From Astragalus membranaceus (taxonomy: Eukaryota > Streptophyta > Magnoliopsida > Fabales > Fabaceae), in NCBI GenBank assembly GCA_039519185.1, contig CM076854.1, forward strand, positions 149,778,997 to 149,842,996: a stretch of 64,000 bases of DNA, read 5' to 3'. Below the pieces are notes generated by a model. The model had not been told where the DNA came from, made no database searches, and was given only the letters and a program-made list of their open reading frames with translations. The position numbers and the translations under genes were made by a program. Shown here one piece after another: positions 1 through 11,024 of the stretch; the stretch's first letter is position 1, and every line of letters begins with the position of its first letter.

Positions 1-195
1 TTTCAAGCAGGTCCTAGAATTTGTTTGGGAAAGGAAATGGCTTTTTTGCAGATGAAGAGGTTGGTTGCTGGTATTCTGAACCGTTTTAAGGTGGTGCCGT
101 TGCAACATTTAGATGAAGAGCCTAACTTCATTTCTTTCTTGACTTCACAGATGGAAGGTGGATTCCCTGTCACCATCCACCAAAGGCTTCCTTAA
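1..195 (+). CDS. Cytochrome P450, CYP94-like, C-terminal end (5' truncated by window)
   Basis: Frame 1 is open from the first base to a TAA at 193-195 and gives the last 64 residues of a P450. It begins with the heme-binding loop FQAGPRICLGKEMAF, in which the Cys is the thiolate ligand of the heme iron, and continues as helix L and the C-terminal strand (GGFPVTI near the end). GPRxCLGKEMAFxQMK followed by a short tail ending in xTIxxR is typical of the CYP94 clan of fatty-acid omega-hydroxylases, a family that also includes the jasmonoyl-isoleucine oxidases. P450s of this family are ER-anchored and use NADPH-P450 reductase. The subfamily and substrate cannot be set from 64 residues. The rest of the gene lies before the window. 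Confidence 0.85.
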   Translation, partial: FQAGPRICLGKEMAFLQMKRLVAGILNRFKVVPLQHLDEEPNFISFLTSQMEGGFPVTIHQRLP

Positions 196-605
196 TCATT
201 CTCCTTCATATTAAATTAATCTATGCTTAAATAAATTCACTCTTTGTTTTTTTAATTTCCACCTGTACCCAATCTAGGATCCCATGTTTTTAGTCAAACT
301 CCCACTATATTTTTACCCCATTTTTTATTCACCTCATTCTTTCTTTTCTTTATACTTCACCCACTTTAGGACTCAGTCCACTATTGTAAATACGTAGAGT
401 GTTTTGTCTGTTGTACCCTTTCTTTTTCCTTGTTGACACAGTGTCTGTTGGTTAATTATTATTACTTATTTTCGATTATTGTGTTTTCTTTTTTGATACC
501 TTGGGCTATTGTGGTTTCCATATTTATATTACCATAAGAATTCTCAATTATCGTCGAAAGAATAAGAATTATCAATTAAAGTTTTTATCTCTCTCTCTCT
601 ACATA
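196..605. other. 3' flank of the P450 gene
   Basis: AT-rich non-coding sequence directly after the P450 stop; it presumably holds the 3' UTR and polyadenylation region. A short CT run lies at about 588-600. No coding signal was seen. Confidence 0.5.
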
Positions 606-870
606 TATTAGGGAACGTATTCGTAGTGGAAATGTATTGAGCATGTACTTGAGCCCCAGGGTACATGGTTCGATTCCCACGGAAGGCAAAAACTCCACAG
701 GGGGTGGAGAAGGTCATGATGTATAGTTCTGGGGTAGCCTATTAGAAAGAAAAAGGCACAGGTTGTTACACCACGGATGACGACGGACCAGGCCAAATTG
801 GGTGGAGAGGCACCTCGAAGCTCCAATTCACTAATAAGAGTGCCTACACCTTCCCGTGTCGTGAGCATGC
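606..870 (+). repeat. Possible SINE-like sequence
   Basis: A tRNA-type B box (GGTTCGATTCCCAC, about 668-681) follows a weak A-box-like stretch (TAGTGGAAATG) by a SINE-like spacing. No clear tail or TSD was found, and the segment runs straight into LINE remnants. It could instead be a chance match. Confidence 0.3.
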
Positions 871-878
871 CCCTATAG

Positions 879-2590
879 ATGGCGATTGGAACCTTATTTG
901 GAAATGGTGAGGGCCACATCTTATTCATAGCTTCATTTGGCTCGTCGCCCATGGTAGACTTCTCACCAACGCTAGAAGATATAAGTGGAATGATTCTATC
1001 TCACCAATATGTCAAGATTGTAATCAATTGGAGGAAACCCAAATGCATGCCAATCGGGACTGTGTCTATGCCACTCGCACATGGCTGCGCGATTTACCGT
1101 CTAAGGAGGTGGAAACGTTCTTTGCAACCGCTGGGGAACACTTGGGTATTCGCCAATCTCTCATCTAAATCATCTTTTGTTCAAGGTCATCCTTGGCACA
1201 CAACCTTTATGGTTACGACTTGGTATTTGTGGCAATGGCGAAACAAGAGTATCTTTAAGGAGGGATTCCAGAGGCCAATCAATGATGTGACTTTGATCTG
1301 CAAGTATGTAGAAGACATCATCAATTTCACTCACATTAATCTTGCTATTTATAGTAGCGACATAACGCTAGTTATATGGCAAAGTCTTGCTGATGGTTGG
1401 TTCAAACTGAATTCTGGTGGGGCTTGCAAGAGTGAAGACAACCAAGTAGGGTGTGGTGGTCTTTTGAGAGATGCCAACGGGAGGTGGATCAGAGGATATG
1501 CTAGAAGACTTGTCACTTGATTTGCCCCTCATGTGGAAATGTGAGGGAAGCGGGTTGGAATAGAGATGGCACGACAAATTGGCATTGCAAAGTTGGTGAT
1601 TGAGAGCGACTCTAAGACTAGGGGTGGCAATTTTTATTCGTAAGTGGGGATCGGATCTCGCGGGAATTGCCCCATTTGGGACCCCGTGGCAGGGAATTTT
1701 TCCCTATGGGGACAGGGGAGAAAATCACCTCGCAGTCAAAGCGGGGATGGGGATCATATCCCCCACCCCGTAGGGACCCTGCCCCGAATATATTACATAA
1801 ATATTCTTATTATAGATATATATTATATTATAAATAATTAATTTTTTTGTCTTTTTATACGTGTTTTTAATTTAAAATATTAATAAAACATTAAATTGTT
1901 CTAACTTTTATACTTTCTAAATATTAAAATATAAAAGTACGACTAACTTTTATATTTTTCTTTATATTAAAATGTTAAACTTTTGTTTTTTAGTCTTACT
2001 TTTATATATTTTTCTAATTTTATTATATTTTAATTTATATTTTTGCTAACTTTTAATAAATTTTCGGAGTCCCCACGGGGACCATGGGGATCTGTGGGGA
2101 CGGGGATGGGGGAGGAAAACTCCCCAAAGCGGGGATCCGGAATGGGGGGCAATTTAGGAGGCGGGGAAGGGGAGTGGGGGAGTGCTCCGCGCCCCGCCCC
2201 TTTGCCATCTCTATCTAAGACTCCCATAAACATGCTAGTCTGGGAAGATAGAGAGATGCAAACGACACTCCCATAATTGTTCAATGTATACGGAGACTCC
2301 TGACTGGTGACTGGGAGGTGGACGGAAGGGAACAGCTGCACAGATTGGCTGGGGAACTACATTTTTCAAGTGGACACCATGGAGAGAGTTTTCCTAGAGG
2401 AGCCCCCCTGAGGGCCTCTGCTCTAAGATTTTTGATGGCATGTATGGGGCGACTGTGCCTTGAAACATTAGGACTCGTTATTAATTTCGTTTTGTTGTTT
2501 TCGGGCGAATGCCCCTTTTTATTACCAAAAAATGGGGTTAAGTTGGTTTTTTTCTTAATTTCAAAGCAGTTTTCTATCAAAACTTAAAGC
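879..2590 (+). pseudogene. LINE (non-LTR retrotransposon) remnant: zf-RVT and RNase H-like region, interrupted
   Basis: The open stretch 879-1520 contains the Trp-rich end of a LINE zf-RVT region (TWYLWQWRNKSIF) and then the start of an RNase H-type domain (WFKLNSGGACK, then GCGGLLRDANGRW). The frame stops at 1518-1520 just after the first RNase H strands. Similarity continues in other frames (up to about 1620) and resumes at about 2214-2500 with the typical end of such ORFs. Between them a 595-bp hAT MITE has been inserted. The element is frameshifted and has no visible reverse transcriptase, so it is a dead 3' fragment. The end near 2590 is approximate. Confidence 0.7.
1619..2213. mobile_element. 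hAT-type MITE in the LINE remnant
   Basis: The element starts TAGGGGTGGCAA and ends TTGCCATCTCTA, giving imperfect terminal inverted repeats. It is flanked by perfect 8-bp direct repeats tctaagac (1611-1618 and 2214-2221), the hAT hallmark. The two ends are rich in GGGG/CCCC blocks and the middle (about 1800-2060) is strongly AT-rich. No transposase is encoded. Confidence 0.88.
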
Positions 2591-2639
2591 AACAAAAAAA
2601 TGTTTTATAATTTCTGTTTTTGTTTTAAATAATGCTAAC

Positions 2640-3560
2640 ACATCACCACCAATGGCCACCGCCATGACTCCAATCACCATTTTAACCACTACCGGTCACC
2701 ACTCAGGCCACCGCCAACCACCACTCCGACCACTATCGACCACCACCAACCACCACTTCAACCACTAGCCACCATCAATCACCAATCTGACCACCACCAA
2801 CTACGACCCGACCATCACTTCGGCCACCGTCAATCACCACTCCGCCCACCACCAACCATCACTCCGACCACCACAATGACCACCTTCAACCATCATTCTA
2901 ACTACCGACGACCACCACTCTGACCACCAGCGACTACCACTCCAGCGATTGTTAACCCCCACTCCAACCACCATCAACTACCACTCTAACCAACGCTCCA
3001 GTCACCGCCAACCACCACTCTGACCACCACCAATCATCACTCTGACCACCATCAACCACCACTTCAACAACTATCGACCATCACTCCGGTCATTGCCGAC
3101 CACCACTAGCCACCATCAACCACCACTCCGACCACCACCAACTACCACTCCAACCATCACTTTGACCACCACTCTGGTCATTTCCGACCACCACTCTGGC
3201 CAACGTCAACTTCCACTCTGATCATCACAAACCACCGCTCCGACCATCACTTCGCAAATCACTGACCATCACTACGACCACCTCCGACCACCTTCGACCA
3301 TCACTCTAACCACCGCCAACCACCGCTTCGACCTCCACCGACCACCACTCTGGCCATTGTCAAACCCATTCCAGCCACCATTTCGACCATCACTCCGGCC
3401 ACCACAGGCCAGTGTTCTGGTCATCGTTGACCACCACTACGGCCACCATCAACTACCACTTTGACCACCACGAACCACCGCTCCGACCATCATTTCGACC
3501 ACCTTCGACCGTCACTCTAACCATCGCCAACCACCACTTTGGCCTCCACCCACCACCACT
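2640..3560. repeat. Degenerate CAC/ACC-rich tandem array, left part
   Basis: About 0.9 kb made of variable units built from CACCACT, CCGACCACC and CAACCACCA blocks, strand-biased for C and A on the + strand. No long reading frame survives. The same array resumes at 10353, exactly beyond the CACTA insertion, so the original array was roughly 1.1 kb and was split by the transposon. Confidence 0.85.
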
Positions 3561-3575
3561 CACTAGTGCAAAAAA

Positions 3576-3990
3576 GGGATTTAAAGTCAGGCGAAAAGGG
3601 GATTTAAAGTCAGGCGGGCGCTTGACTTTTATTAAGTCGACTTTGTATGTCAGGAGTTTTAAAGTCAAGCGATAGCCTGACTTCGTAAGTCTGATTTAAA
3701 GTCAAGCATTTATTGCGCCTGACTTCGTAAGTCTGTTTTAAAGTCAAGCATTTATTCTTGCCTGACTTCGTAAGTATGATTTAAAGTCAAGCATTTATTC
3801 TTGCCTGACTTCGTAAGTATGATTTAAAGTCAAACATTTTATTCTTGCCTGACTTCGTAAGTATGATTTAAAGTCAAGCAAGAATAAATGCTTGACTTTA
3901 AATCATACTTAAGAAGTCAAGCATTAATTCTTGCCTCACTTCGTAAGTATGATTGAAAGTCAGGCATAGCGCCTGACCTTAAAAGTTTTT
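3576..3990. repeat. Left subterminal repeat array of the CACTA element
   Basis: Repeated TTAAAGTCAGGCG / TTAAAGTCAAGCATTTAT motifs in both orientations, joined by GCCTGACTTCGTAAGT units of about 55 bp. A local inverted repeat lies near 3860-3920. The matching right array is at 10060-10349. Confidence 0.85.
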
Positions 3991-4258
3991 TTTTTTTAAA
4001 TTTTGGTTACACCCTGGTTATACGAAATTCATTACTCTAATCATCTGTAACTTGGAATATGGCCAATCCAAATTACAGACACCACTAATTGATTGCCAAC
4101 AAATCAACAAAACAAACATTTCAAAATTAGTAGAACAAAACAATTATAAAAAAACATTATATATAATTGGTCATTAATTCATCACATTCTACTATAATTG
4201 GTTAGTTTAGGTACAAAATACAAAACATTCTACAAAATACAAAACATTCTACTATAAT

Positions 4259-4871
4259 TCATAACATTGGATGCTGGCTTGTACCAAAATACACTGTCCC
4301 AAAGCCTCCATATCCTAGTGCTCTGGAAGAATCAAAGTTGTTTGTGGCTTCTTTAAGTTCATTGTAGGTGAAGAAGTGGAGTCCAAGGCATCTTCTCCCC
4401 TCATACACATGAAGTGCCATGTTCATATGAAGAATCACCAGTTTCGGAGGCGAGTAATTAACTGTCAATTTCCAAGTTCATGCAGTCAATAGCTTATCCA
4501 ATCAAAATGTATTTTACATTACAAAATCCTATTCATACCATAACACAATCCTATGTCACATCTACTGGAGATATTTCTATAAAATATACCAAAAACCAAC
4601 TAGCTCTTAAACTTTGCCAATACAAAGATACTAATTAGTAAGTTTTAGTTTAGGAGCTGAAGACTAGAACTTGTTGAACTATGAAGATGCAACCCAGATA
4701 AGTACCTGGTTTTTCAAGTGATCCTTCAGGAAACGGAGATGGATTGTGTGGTCGGCAAGCTGCCAAGAGTATCATAAGAAGAATTACAAAGGCTCCAAGA
4801 GTAATTCCCAGAATAGCCGCCTTAGATAATGTAACTGCATGGTCAATCACATATATCAGCTTATTCTGCAT
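4259..4871 (-). pseudogene. Captured receptor-like kinase fragment (transmembrane exon and start of kinase domain)
   Basis: Two minus-strand pieces. At 4650-4871 is a strongly hydrophobic segment (ILGITLGAFVILLMILLAA) followed by a basic, Pro-rich juxtamembrane stretch. At 4259-4468 is FFTYNELKEATNNFDSSRALGYGGFGTVYFG, the start of a plant receptor kinase domain including the glycine-rich ATP loop (GYGGFGTVY). The rest of the kinase (VAVK lysine, HRD, DFG) is absent. The layout recalls LRK10L-type kinases, but the ectodomain is missing. It lies downstream of the ABCG fragment in the same orientation, which suggests separate capture events fused inside one CACTA element. It is non-functional as a kinase. 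Confidence 0.7.
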
Positions 4872-6414
4872 AACTTCACCACTAAACCTCCAATTTATAC
4901 ACTGAATGAAAGAATGATAAGGTTTGGATGAATCTGGCTCAGGTGTGTAATTAAGTGGTCAACTCATTTGAATTATTTGATTAAGATCAGAGGGAACGTA
5001 TTTCAACTACACAAATCACACTTTAAATAAAACTTACAATATAAGATGCATCTGATTGCCTGCAATATAACTTTTGTAGCCTCAGGAAGGCACCCCTCTC
5101 AAAAACAATACTGAAGATTAGCTATATGATATATGCCAATTGGTACAACAAAAATCAGAATCAAATATATACCTTAGTAAAACAAAAATGACAAAGTACA
5201 TAACATGAAATTAGTACAACAAAAATCAGAATCAAATATATACCTTGGGAGTGAATGTACAACTCCAGTTGTAGAACGAACAAGTCGAGTGAATGTCTAA
5301 AGATCTCCAGCTGTAGAAGGAACAAGTACAATGAATGTCTAATAGATCTATAATATGTCTATATATAACTGTCACTAGATAAGTCCTACTACTTAGGAAA
5401 CATACATAATCTCAAGCTTTAACCAAATTTGAGCTATATTCTCCAATTAGCTGCTTGTCAAGTTGCTTCAGCTAAGGCAGAATTCTAGCATTTAAAGAAG
5501 AAAGATGAACCAAAAGATGGTGAAGAGTCTTATAGCATATAAAGCACTAGGGAAATCCTCTTAATTTGATCTAAAAGTGTAGCAGTTGAAGTGAAGTCAG
5601 AAAATCCAAAAAGACCATGTCACTCACTTCCACCTGCTAATTAACGAACGAACCTGACAAGCACGAAAAATTCCACTCAGCTCAAGTCTTAACAAAACTA
5701 GCAATGATAATAAAAGGATAATTCACTATTTCCTAGTAATATTCAAAGACAAATAGCTAAAGAATAAATGGTCTGATGGGTTAAAATAGGACAAACTAGA
5801 ACACATGAATTCTGTTATATGATTGGACGTATTAAAAGTAAAATATAACATGATAGAATGTTTAAAGAGTGACACATTTTACAAAATAGAACATGCTATT
5901 ATGCTCAATTTAAGTGTCAATACAAACTAATCAAAGAAAATAGAAAGAACACTCTTTGAAGTACCTAATAAATAAGATTTCACATGTCACAGGAAGCTAT
6001 CTTTTGCAGAGATATCAATAATTGTAAACAAAGATTTCACAATGACATAAAATTTGAATGAAATACTCCACTATGTGCACGTGCTGCTACTTCTACACAA
6101 AAGGGGGGAGTTGATCAAGGAACTCAGGTAGACTTGGATGAGTACTGCTGTACTAAAGTTCTTCTAGTAAACTCATATTGACAAAAAAGTATTTGTTTCA
6201 ATGGTTGATCATTTATTGGAAAAGATGAATAACACAATTATATGACTAGGAGTCCAATCTATAGGTATCCCTTAGTATCTCACCGTGATTGCAGAACCAG
6301 GCTTCATCATCAACAACAAACTCATTTGAAGCAGAAAGATGCTAATGCCATAGCAGCAGCAGCAGTTTATATGCTAATGCCAGCAGCAGCAGCAGTTTAT
6401 ATGCTCAATCACAT
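4872..6414. other. CACTA interior without recognisable genes
   Basis: AT-rich sequence between the two captured gene pieces. A short direct repeat with GCA runs lies at about 6340-6400. Nothing here could be tied to a protein domain; it may be intronic DNA captured with the genes. Confidence 0.5.
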
Positions 6415-7519
6415 TTACACTAGACTCACCTCAAAGTACTGGATCAGATGTGAACATTGGTTGCCAATTGGACCAGCATATATTTGCTCCCCTCCCAATT
6501 TCAGTAGCAGCAGCTGAAAAGGTAGATAATATATTGAAGCACTTGATTCTTTAAAATGTAGTACTTGAAACAGAATGATGAGAATCCTTACCTCATCAAA
6601 GGCATCAAATATATCTATACTTGGCTGATGGATAGTGCAAACCACGATACGTCCGGTGTCGACGGTGTTCCTCACGGTTCTCATTACAATTACAGCAGCT
6701 CTAGCATCAAGGCCAGAGGTTGGTTCATCCATGAATATTATTGATGGATTGGCTACAAGTTCAACTGCTATTGTAAGCCGCTTGCGCTGCTCAGTTGAAA
6801 GTCCATTCTCTCCTGGCAATCCAACAAGTGCTTCTCTTAATGAATTAAGCTCCACAAGCTCCATAACTTCCTCAATAAACATCTGCATACATAGACGTTT
6901 TCTGCTTATATTTTGTTTCATAGGGAGTAATTTTGCATGCGTCCAAGTTGGAAAGATAAAATGGTACCTTTCTAGTTTCTCGGTCGACTTCAGGAGATAA
7001 TCGAAGCCACGCAGAATATAGCAAAGATTCATAAAGTGTAACGTTTGGTGAGTGAATATCAAATTATTCACAATATCCGGCTACGCGAGCATATGTTTTT
7101 TGATTTTTCGGGTAGCCGGATATTGTAATAGTTCCTTCAATATACCCACTAGTTTTTCTTCCAGGTAAAACATCTAGTAGAGTAGTCTTGCAGCACCACT
7201 TACACCCATTAGAGCTGTTAGTACTCCAGGTCTAAAAGCACCACTAATACCCTTCAAAAGTTCAAGATGATTCTCACAATCTCCTTCACTTTTCATTTCC
7301 TACAATCAAGATAATAGAGTCAACAAAATGTAGGAACAATTCTAATTTTGCTTTTCCAATCCTTGATTTTTAGTTTTATATGGAGGTTGAGATTGAAGAT
7401 AGATACAAATGCTTTGAGATACATAAAATTATGGAAATATTGTTGGAAATTCCTTTCATTATGATCATGTAACTAGAAGGATTAAAGATACCAAGTGTAG
7501 AATGTAGATCATTCAAAAC

Positions 7520-7804
7520 TAGAGCTGTCGATTTTGGCCAGCCCGTAATGGCCCAGTGTTTTGGGTTAGACTGGGATCAGAAATTAAAGGCCAAGTCAGA
7601 ACTAGTCCATTTTGTTCCAGACCAATTAACCCATGGGCCGATCTGGGCCTGCTTTTTATGATTTTTTGAACATTTTTTTGTGTTTTTCTTTGAGCTGGGC
7701 TACAAAAAACACAGCTCAGTAGGTAATTGGGCTAGGCCAACTCAGTCTGCTTTTTCACTTTAGCCCATTGGGCCGGACCGAACCGCCCCAGTTTCACAGC
7801 TCTA
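7520..7804. mobile_element. hAT-type MITE nested in the CACTA element
   Basis: The ends TAGAGCTGTC and CACAGCTCTA are inverted. The flanks carry a perfect 8-bp duplication ttcaaaac (7512-7519, 7805-7812). The interior repeats GGGCC/GGCCCA motifs. It sits in an intron position of the captured transporter. No coding capacity. Confidence 0.87.
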
Positions 7805-8375
7805 TTCAAAACTAGTCATGGGCCATAGCAATGGGATCGTGCATTTGAGCTAAACAATCAAAGGAAGCAAACAAATGTTTTCAAAATCAAATCAATAACA
7901 TTCATATAGAAAAATCATTTGAAACTATTAAAAAATATGTAAGGACCTACTTGTGGCATGTCTACAGAATATCTGATCTCATCAAAAGTGAGAGATAGAG
8001 GTACAAAAGGAAGAACCATGCCTCTCCCTTTACTACTGCTAGCTTTGTTCGTGCCTCTCCCTTTACTACTGCTAGCTTTGTTCTCACCAACTCTTTCTGG
8101 TTCTTCCATCTTTGTATCTGATTGTTAATCAAAATTATTATGTTATGTATGGCTTGAATATCAAACTTCAAGCAACAAATAGATAAATTCTAACTTGGAG
8201 CTAAAGGACTCACCATAAGTACTCTTTTTTGTTTGTAACTGAGTGGAATTTTCAGCTGTTGAGGCATTTCTCTCTTGCAATTTCTCTTGGGATAACCCTG
8301 CTTGATCCTTCCTAAATGCTGCAAAGACAAACATATCCAATGATAAAAAAATTATTGTCAAGTGAAGTCCACTTA

Positions 8376-8515
8376 TGAAGCACCGACACAGACACGGATA
8401 CCAGACATGACACGGACACGCAGACACAAGTTTTAATTTAAAAATTACAAGTAATTGAAGTGTCGGTGTCGGTGTCCAATACGATACGTGTCAAACACCG
8501 GATATGTCTTCAACC
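8376..8515. repeat. GACAC-rich inverted repeat, MITE-like
   Basis: A left block with repeated CGGACACG/GACACAG and a right block with GTGTCGGTGTCGGTGTCC can pair around an AT spacer. A related short stretch occurs near 51780-51830. The ends and TSD were not resolved. Confidence 0.45.
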
Positions 8516-9448
8516 AGAAGTTCTGGTGCTACATAGAAGTTCACACCTCAAAATGGGAGATGAAGATGTTACTTACGACTGAAATATTGCAAAGCCAAAG
8601 TGAAGAGAAAATTAAATAGAAACACATAACAAATCAAGGCTCCTATTCCAATCCAATACCAATAAGCTTCTGGGAAAAATCCTCTAGATTTCAGTATTAA
8701 TACTCCCAATGTTTCATTGGAATTAGGAATAACCTGCAATATGAAATACAATATCATATATAAATATCTCATTCCAAAACTCATTCTATGTAACAAAACT
8801 TTGTTACCACTAAAAACAAAGGGTATTATTACCTTACTCCAACTATGTCCAAGAAATTCATTCACAGCAATAGCATTTTGTCCATACATCAGTGGTGAGG
8901 ACCAATAACCCCACAGAAACCATTTGTGCACATCCTCTAATTAATGCAAAAGAACAATTTTATCATAAGAAAGTTTCACTAACTCAGTCATTTTTTATGT
9001 TACATTTTCATTTTCTAACCTTATACTATACACGTCCTCTAATGCAAAAGAACACTTTTATCATTAGAAAAGTTTATTAAATTTGTCAACTTTAAAGTTA
9101 CATTACAATTTCACTTACCTCATGAAATAACAAATCCTCCTAAAACAGTAACCGCAAGTAGTGAAAATGTCCCAAATGTGTTTGCAACTACAATATCCCT
9201 TCCAAGTGCTGCCATGAACCTAAATAGTGCAGATGCCATCTGATTAATGCAGAAGATTACCAAGTACTGTTTCAAAAACCTGCAAAAGAGATTTGATTTC
9301 ACATTAGCTAACAAAAATGAGTATTTAATATCTTTAAGCTAAGAATCTACTACCTTCAGTTCTTTATATAAGAGAAAACGCAGGTATTATGGTTTCGTTA
9401 AAACAAGCAGCTAAAGAAAGCATTTAAAGAAACGGTTAAGTGATTTAC

Positions 9449-9502
9449 CTTCCTGAGGGTGTTCGATTCAAAACCCTGGAAGCAGATCTTCATTTTCACC
9501 AT
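9449..9502 (-). other. Possible first exon of a chimeric CACTA transcript
   Basis: ATG at 9502 opens 18 codons that end exactly at an AG|GTAAAT donor (9449/9448). The next good acceptor on this strand (TTTTGCAG, exon start 9279) begins the captured ABCG exon. The join would read the ABCG exon out of frame and stop after 11 codons, so no fusion protein is predicted from this simple model. Confidence 0.35.
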
Positions 9503-9689
9503 TGTTACGAACCTAGGGTTTCTGAGAAACCTTCAAATCGTACATCAACCCGAGGGGTTGTGAAAACGGAGTGAGAGATGAACGGAACTGAGAACACCAG
9601 ATCGAAACCGATCTACAGTCTAGAGGAAAACGGAGTGAGAGATGGACTGATTGCGAACCTGATGAACAGGTACAGATTGCGAACGGAGT

Positions 9690-10024
9690 GAGCAGGGTGA
9701 GAGAGACGACGAAGAGGCGGCGGTGACGGAGAGGCGGCGATGACAGAGAGGAAACGTAGGGAGATTGAACGGAATCAGAGAGTGAGAGAGTGAACAAATT
9801 GAGTTTTGCGTGAGAGAGGGAGTGAGCGTGACGAGGGAGTGAGCACGATGAGAAGAGCAGGGTGAGAGAGACGACGAAGAGGCGGTGGTGACGGAGAGGC
9901 GGCGATGACGGAGAAGAAACGTAGGGAGATTGACCGGAATCAGAGAGTGAGAGAGTGAACAGATTGAGTTTTGCGTGAGAAAGGGAGTGAGCGTGACGAG
10001 GGAGTGAGCACGATGAGAAGAGAG
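9690..10024. repeat. Tandem duplication of about 160-170 bp in the CACTA 5' region
   Basis: The block starting GGGTGAGAGAGACGACGAAG near 9690 recurs near 9860 with a few changes. Both copies end in GTGACGAGGGAGTGAGCACG followed by ATGAGAAGAG. The block is purine-rich on the + strand and lies upstream of the captured exons, so it may be promoter or 5' UTR of the element. Confidence 0.75.
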
Positions 10025-10059
10025 GAACCCAATAGTTACCGTATTTTAGTACTTTAGAT

Positions 10060-10349
10060 TAGATACTTTAGAAGTCAGGCGTGTAAGCGCTTGACTATAA
10101 AACGTTACCTCTTAATTACAAGTTTGCCACCGTGTCTACTTATGTAGTCAGGCGCCTGATAGCATGACTTTAAAAGTCTAATTTTTTTCCTATTTTTTCA
10201 CTTTAGAAGTCAGGCGTGTATTCGCTTGACTTTAAAACTCGCGAGTTTTGCCTCTTATTTACAAGTTTGCCACCGCCTCAACATATAAAGTCAGGCATCT
10301 GAGCGCCTGACTTTAAATGTCTAATTCTTTTCCTGATTTTGCACTAGTG
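10060..10349. repeat. Right subterminal repeat array of the CACTA element
   Basis: Copies of AGTCAGGCGTGTAAGCGCTTGACT-like units alternate with TTACAAGTTTGCCACCG, ending in the terminal inverted repeat. The motifs match those of the left end. Confidence 0.85.
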
Positions 10350-10352
10350 ACT

Positions 10353-10565
10353 CTGTCCTTTGTCAACCCCCACTCCAACCACCATCAACCACCACTCTAA
10401 TCATCACTCCAGCCACCACATACCACCACTCTGACCATCACCGGCCACCACCAACCACCACTCCGACCACCTCCGACTATCACTCTAACAACCGCCGACC
10501 ACCACTCTAGCCACCATTCCGGCCATTGTTAACCACTACTCCAACCACCACTCCGACAACTAGTC
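10353..10565. repeat. Degenerate CAC/ACC-rich array, right part
   Basis: Continuation of the 2640-3560 array beyond the CACTA element, with the same CCACCACTCCGACCACC composition. Confidence 0.85.
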
Positions 10566-11024
10566 TTTTCAACCACTATATATTATTAAAAACATTACTA
10601 AATAAATACATTATATATTTGCAATGTTTTAATTATTTTTCAAACCTAATATTATATATTGTTTTGTTTAAGATAAGCTTATGATAAATATTTATTTTTA
10701 TGTTTATGTTTGAAACTGATTTTGATTTTTGAAATTTTTTAACAAAAAACTGAATCTGGTTTTGGTTTATGAAATTTTTAAAACTAAAATCAGAAACTGG
10801 TTTAAGTTTAAAAAATTCCAAAACAGAAAGGCCTTTTTTTGTACCCCCCCTCTCCTCCCCTATACCCCCATAAACCCTTTAATCCCCAAAATACCCCTCA
10901 AAATTTATAAGAAAACAGTTTTTTTAAAAATTTCCGGAATTACCTCAAAAGAGGATAATTCCGGAAACCATTTTTTTAAACTTTTCGGAATCACTTCAAA
11001 AGAGGTATTTCCAGAAACCATTTT

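Larger units (their letters stand above)
6415..9279 (-). pseudogene. Captured PDR-type ABCG transporter fragment, broken
   Basis: Minus-strand exons follow PDR (full-size ABCG) order: the end of the first transmembrane domain (about 9279-9121, FRFMAALGRDIVVANTFGTF, then 8935-8569 with GYWSSPLMYGQNAIAVNEF), a linker (about 8310-8220), the start of the second nucleotide-binding domain (8109-7940, LTFDEIRYSVDMP), the Walker A exon (about 7300-7000), then the ABC signature/Walker B exon (6883-6600, LSTEQRKRLTIAVELVANPSIIFMDEPTSGLDARAA) and GGEQIYAGPIG. Most joints keep GT/AG signals. The gene is dead: CGA has become TGA in FVISR near 9122; one base is missing in Walker A near 7190; TAA replaces a codon in GYCE*FDIH near 7064. 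A 33-bp unit encoding KASSSKGRG is duplicated near 8020-8080. The N-terminal half and the last transmembrane domain are absent. Confidence 0.88.
3561..10349. mobile_element. Pack-CACTA transposon carrying captured gene pieces
   Basis: The left end is CACTAGTGCAAAAAAGGG. The right end, read inverted, is CACTAGTGCAAAATCAGG. Both are flanked by the 3-bp duplication act (3558-3560 and 10350-10352), as expected for En/Spm (CACTA) elements. Within about 400 bp of the left end and 290 bp of the right end are many copies of an AAAGTCAGGCG/CGCTTGACTTT motif, the usual subterminal transposase-binding array. No CACTA transposase was found. Instead, on the minus strand, it carries broken exons of a PDR-type ABCG transporter and of a receptor kinase, so it looks like a non-autonomous, gene-capturing (Pack-CACTA) element of 6.8 kb. 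It contains a younger hAT MITE (7520-7804). Confidence 0.9.

Noticed and set aside
668..681. tRNA gene suggested by the GGTTCGATTCC B box
   Set aside because: No cloverleaf with acceptor stem could be built; this and the similar sites at about 19915, 22165, 35055 and 39565 fit SINEs.
3412..3675. 87-codon ORF spanning the CAC array and the CACTA end
   Set aside because: It crosses the array/transposon junction, so it cannot be a conserved gene.
6242..6517. 91-codon ORF with Ala runs
   Set aside because: It reads through GCA repeats antisense to the captured ABCG exon.
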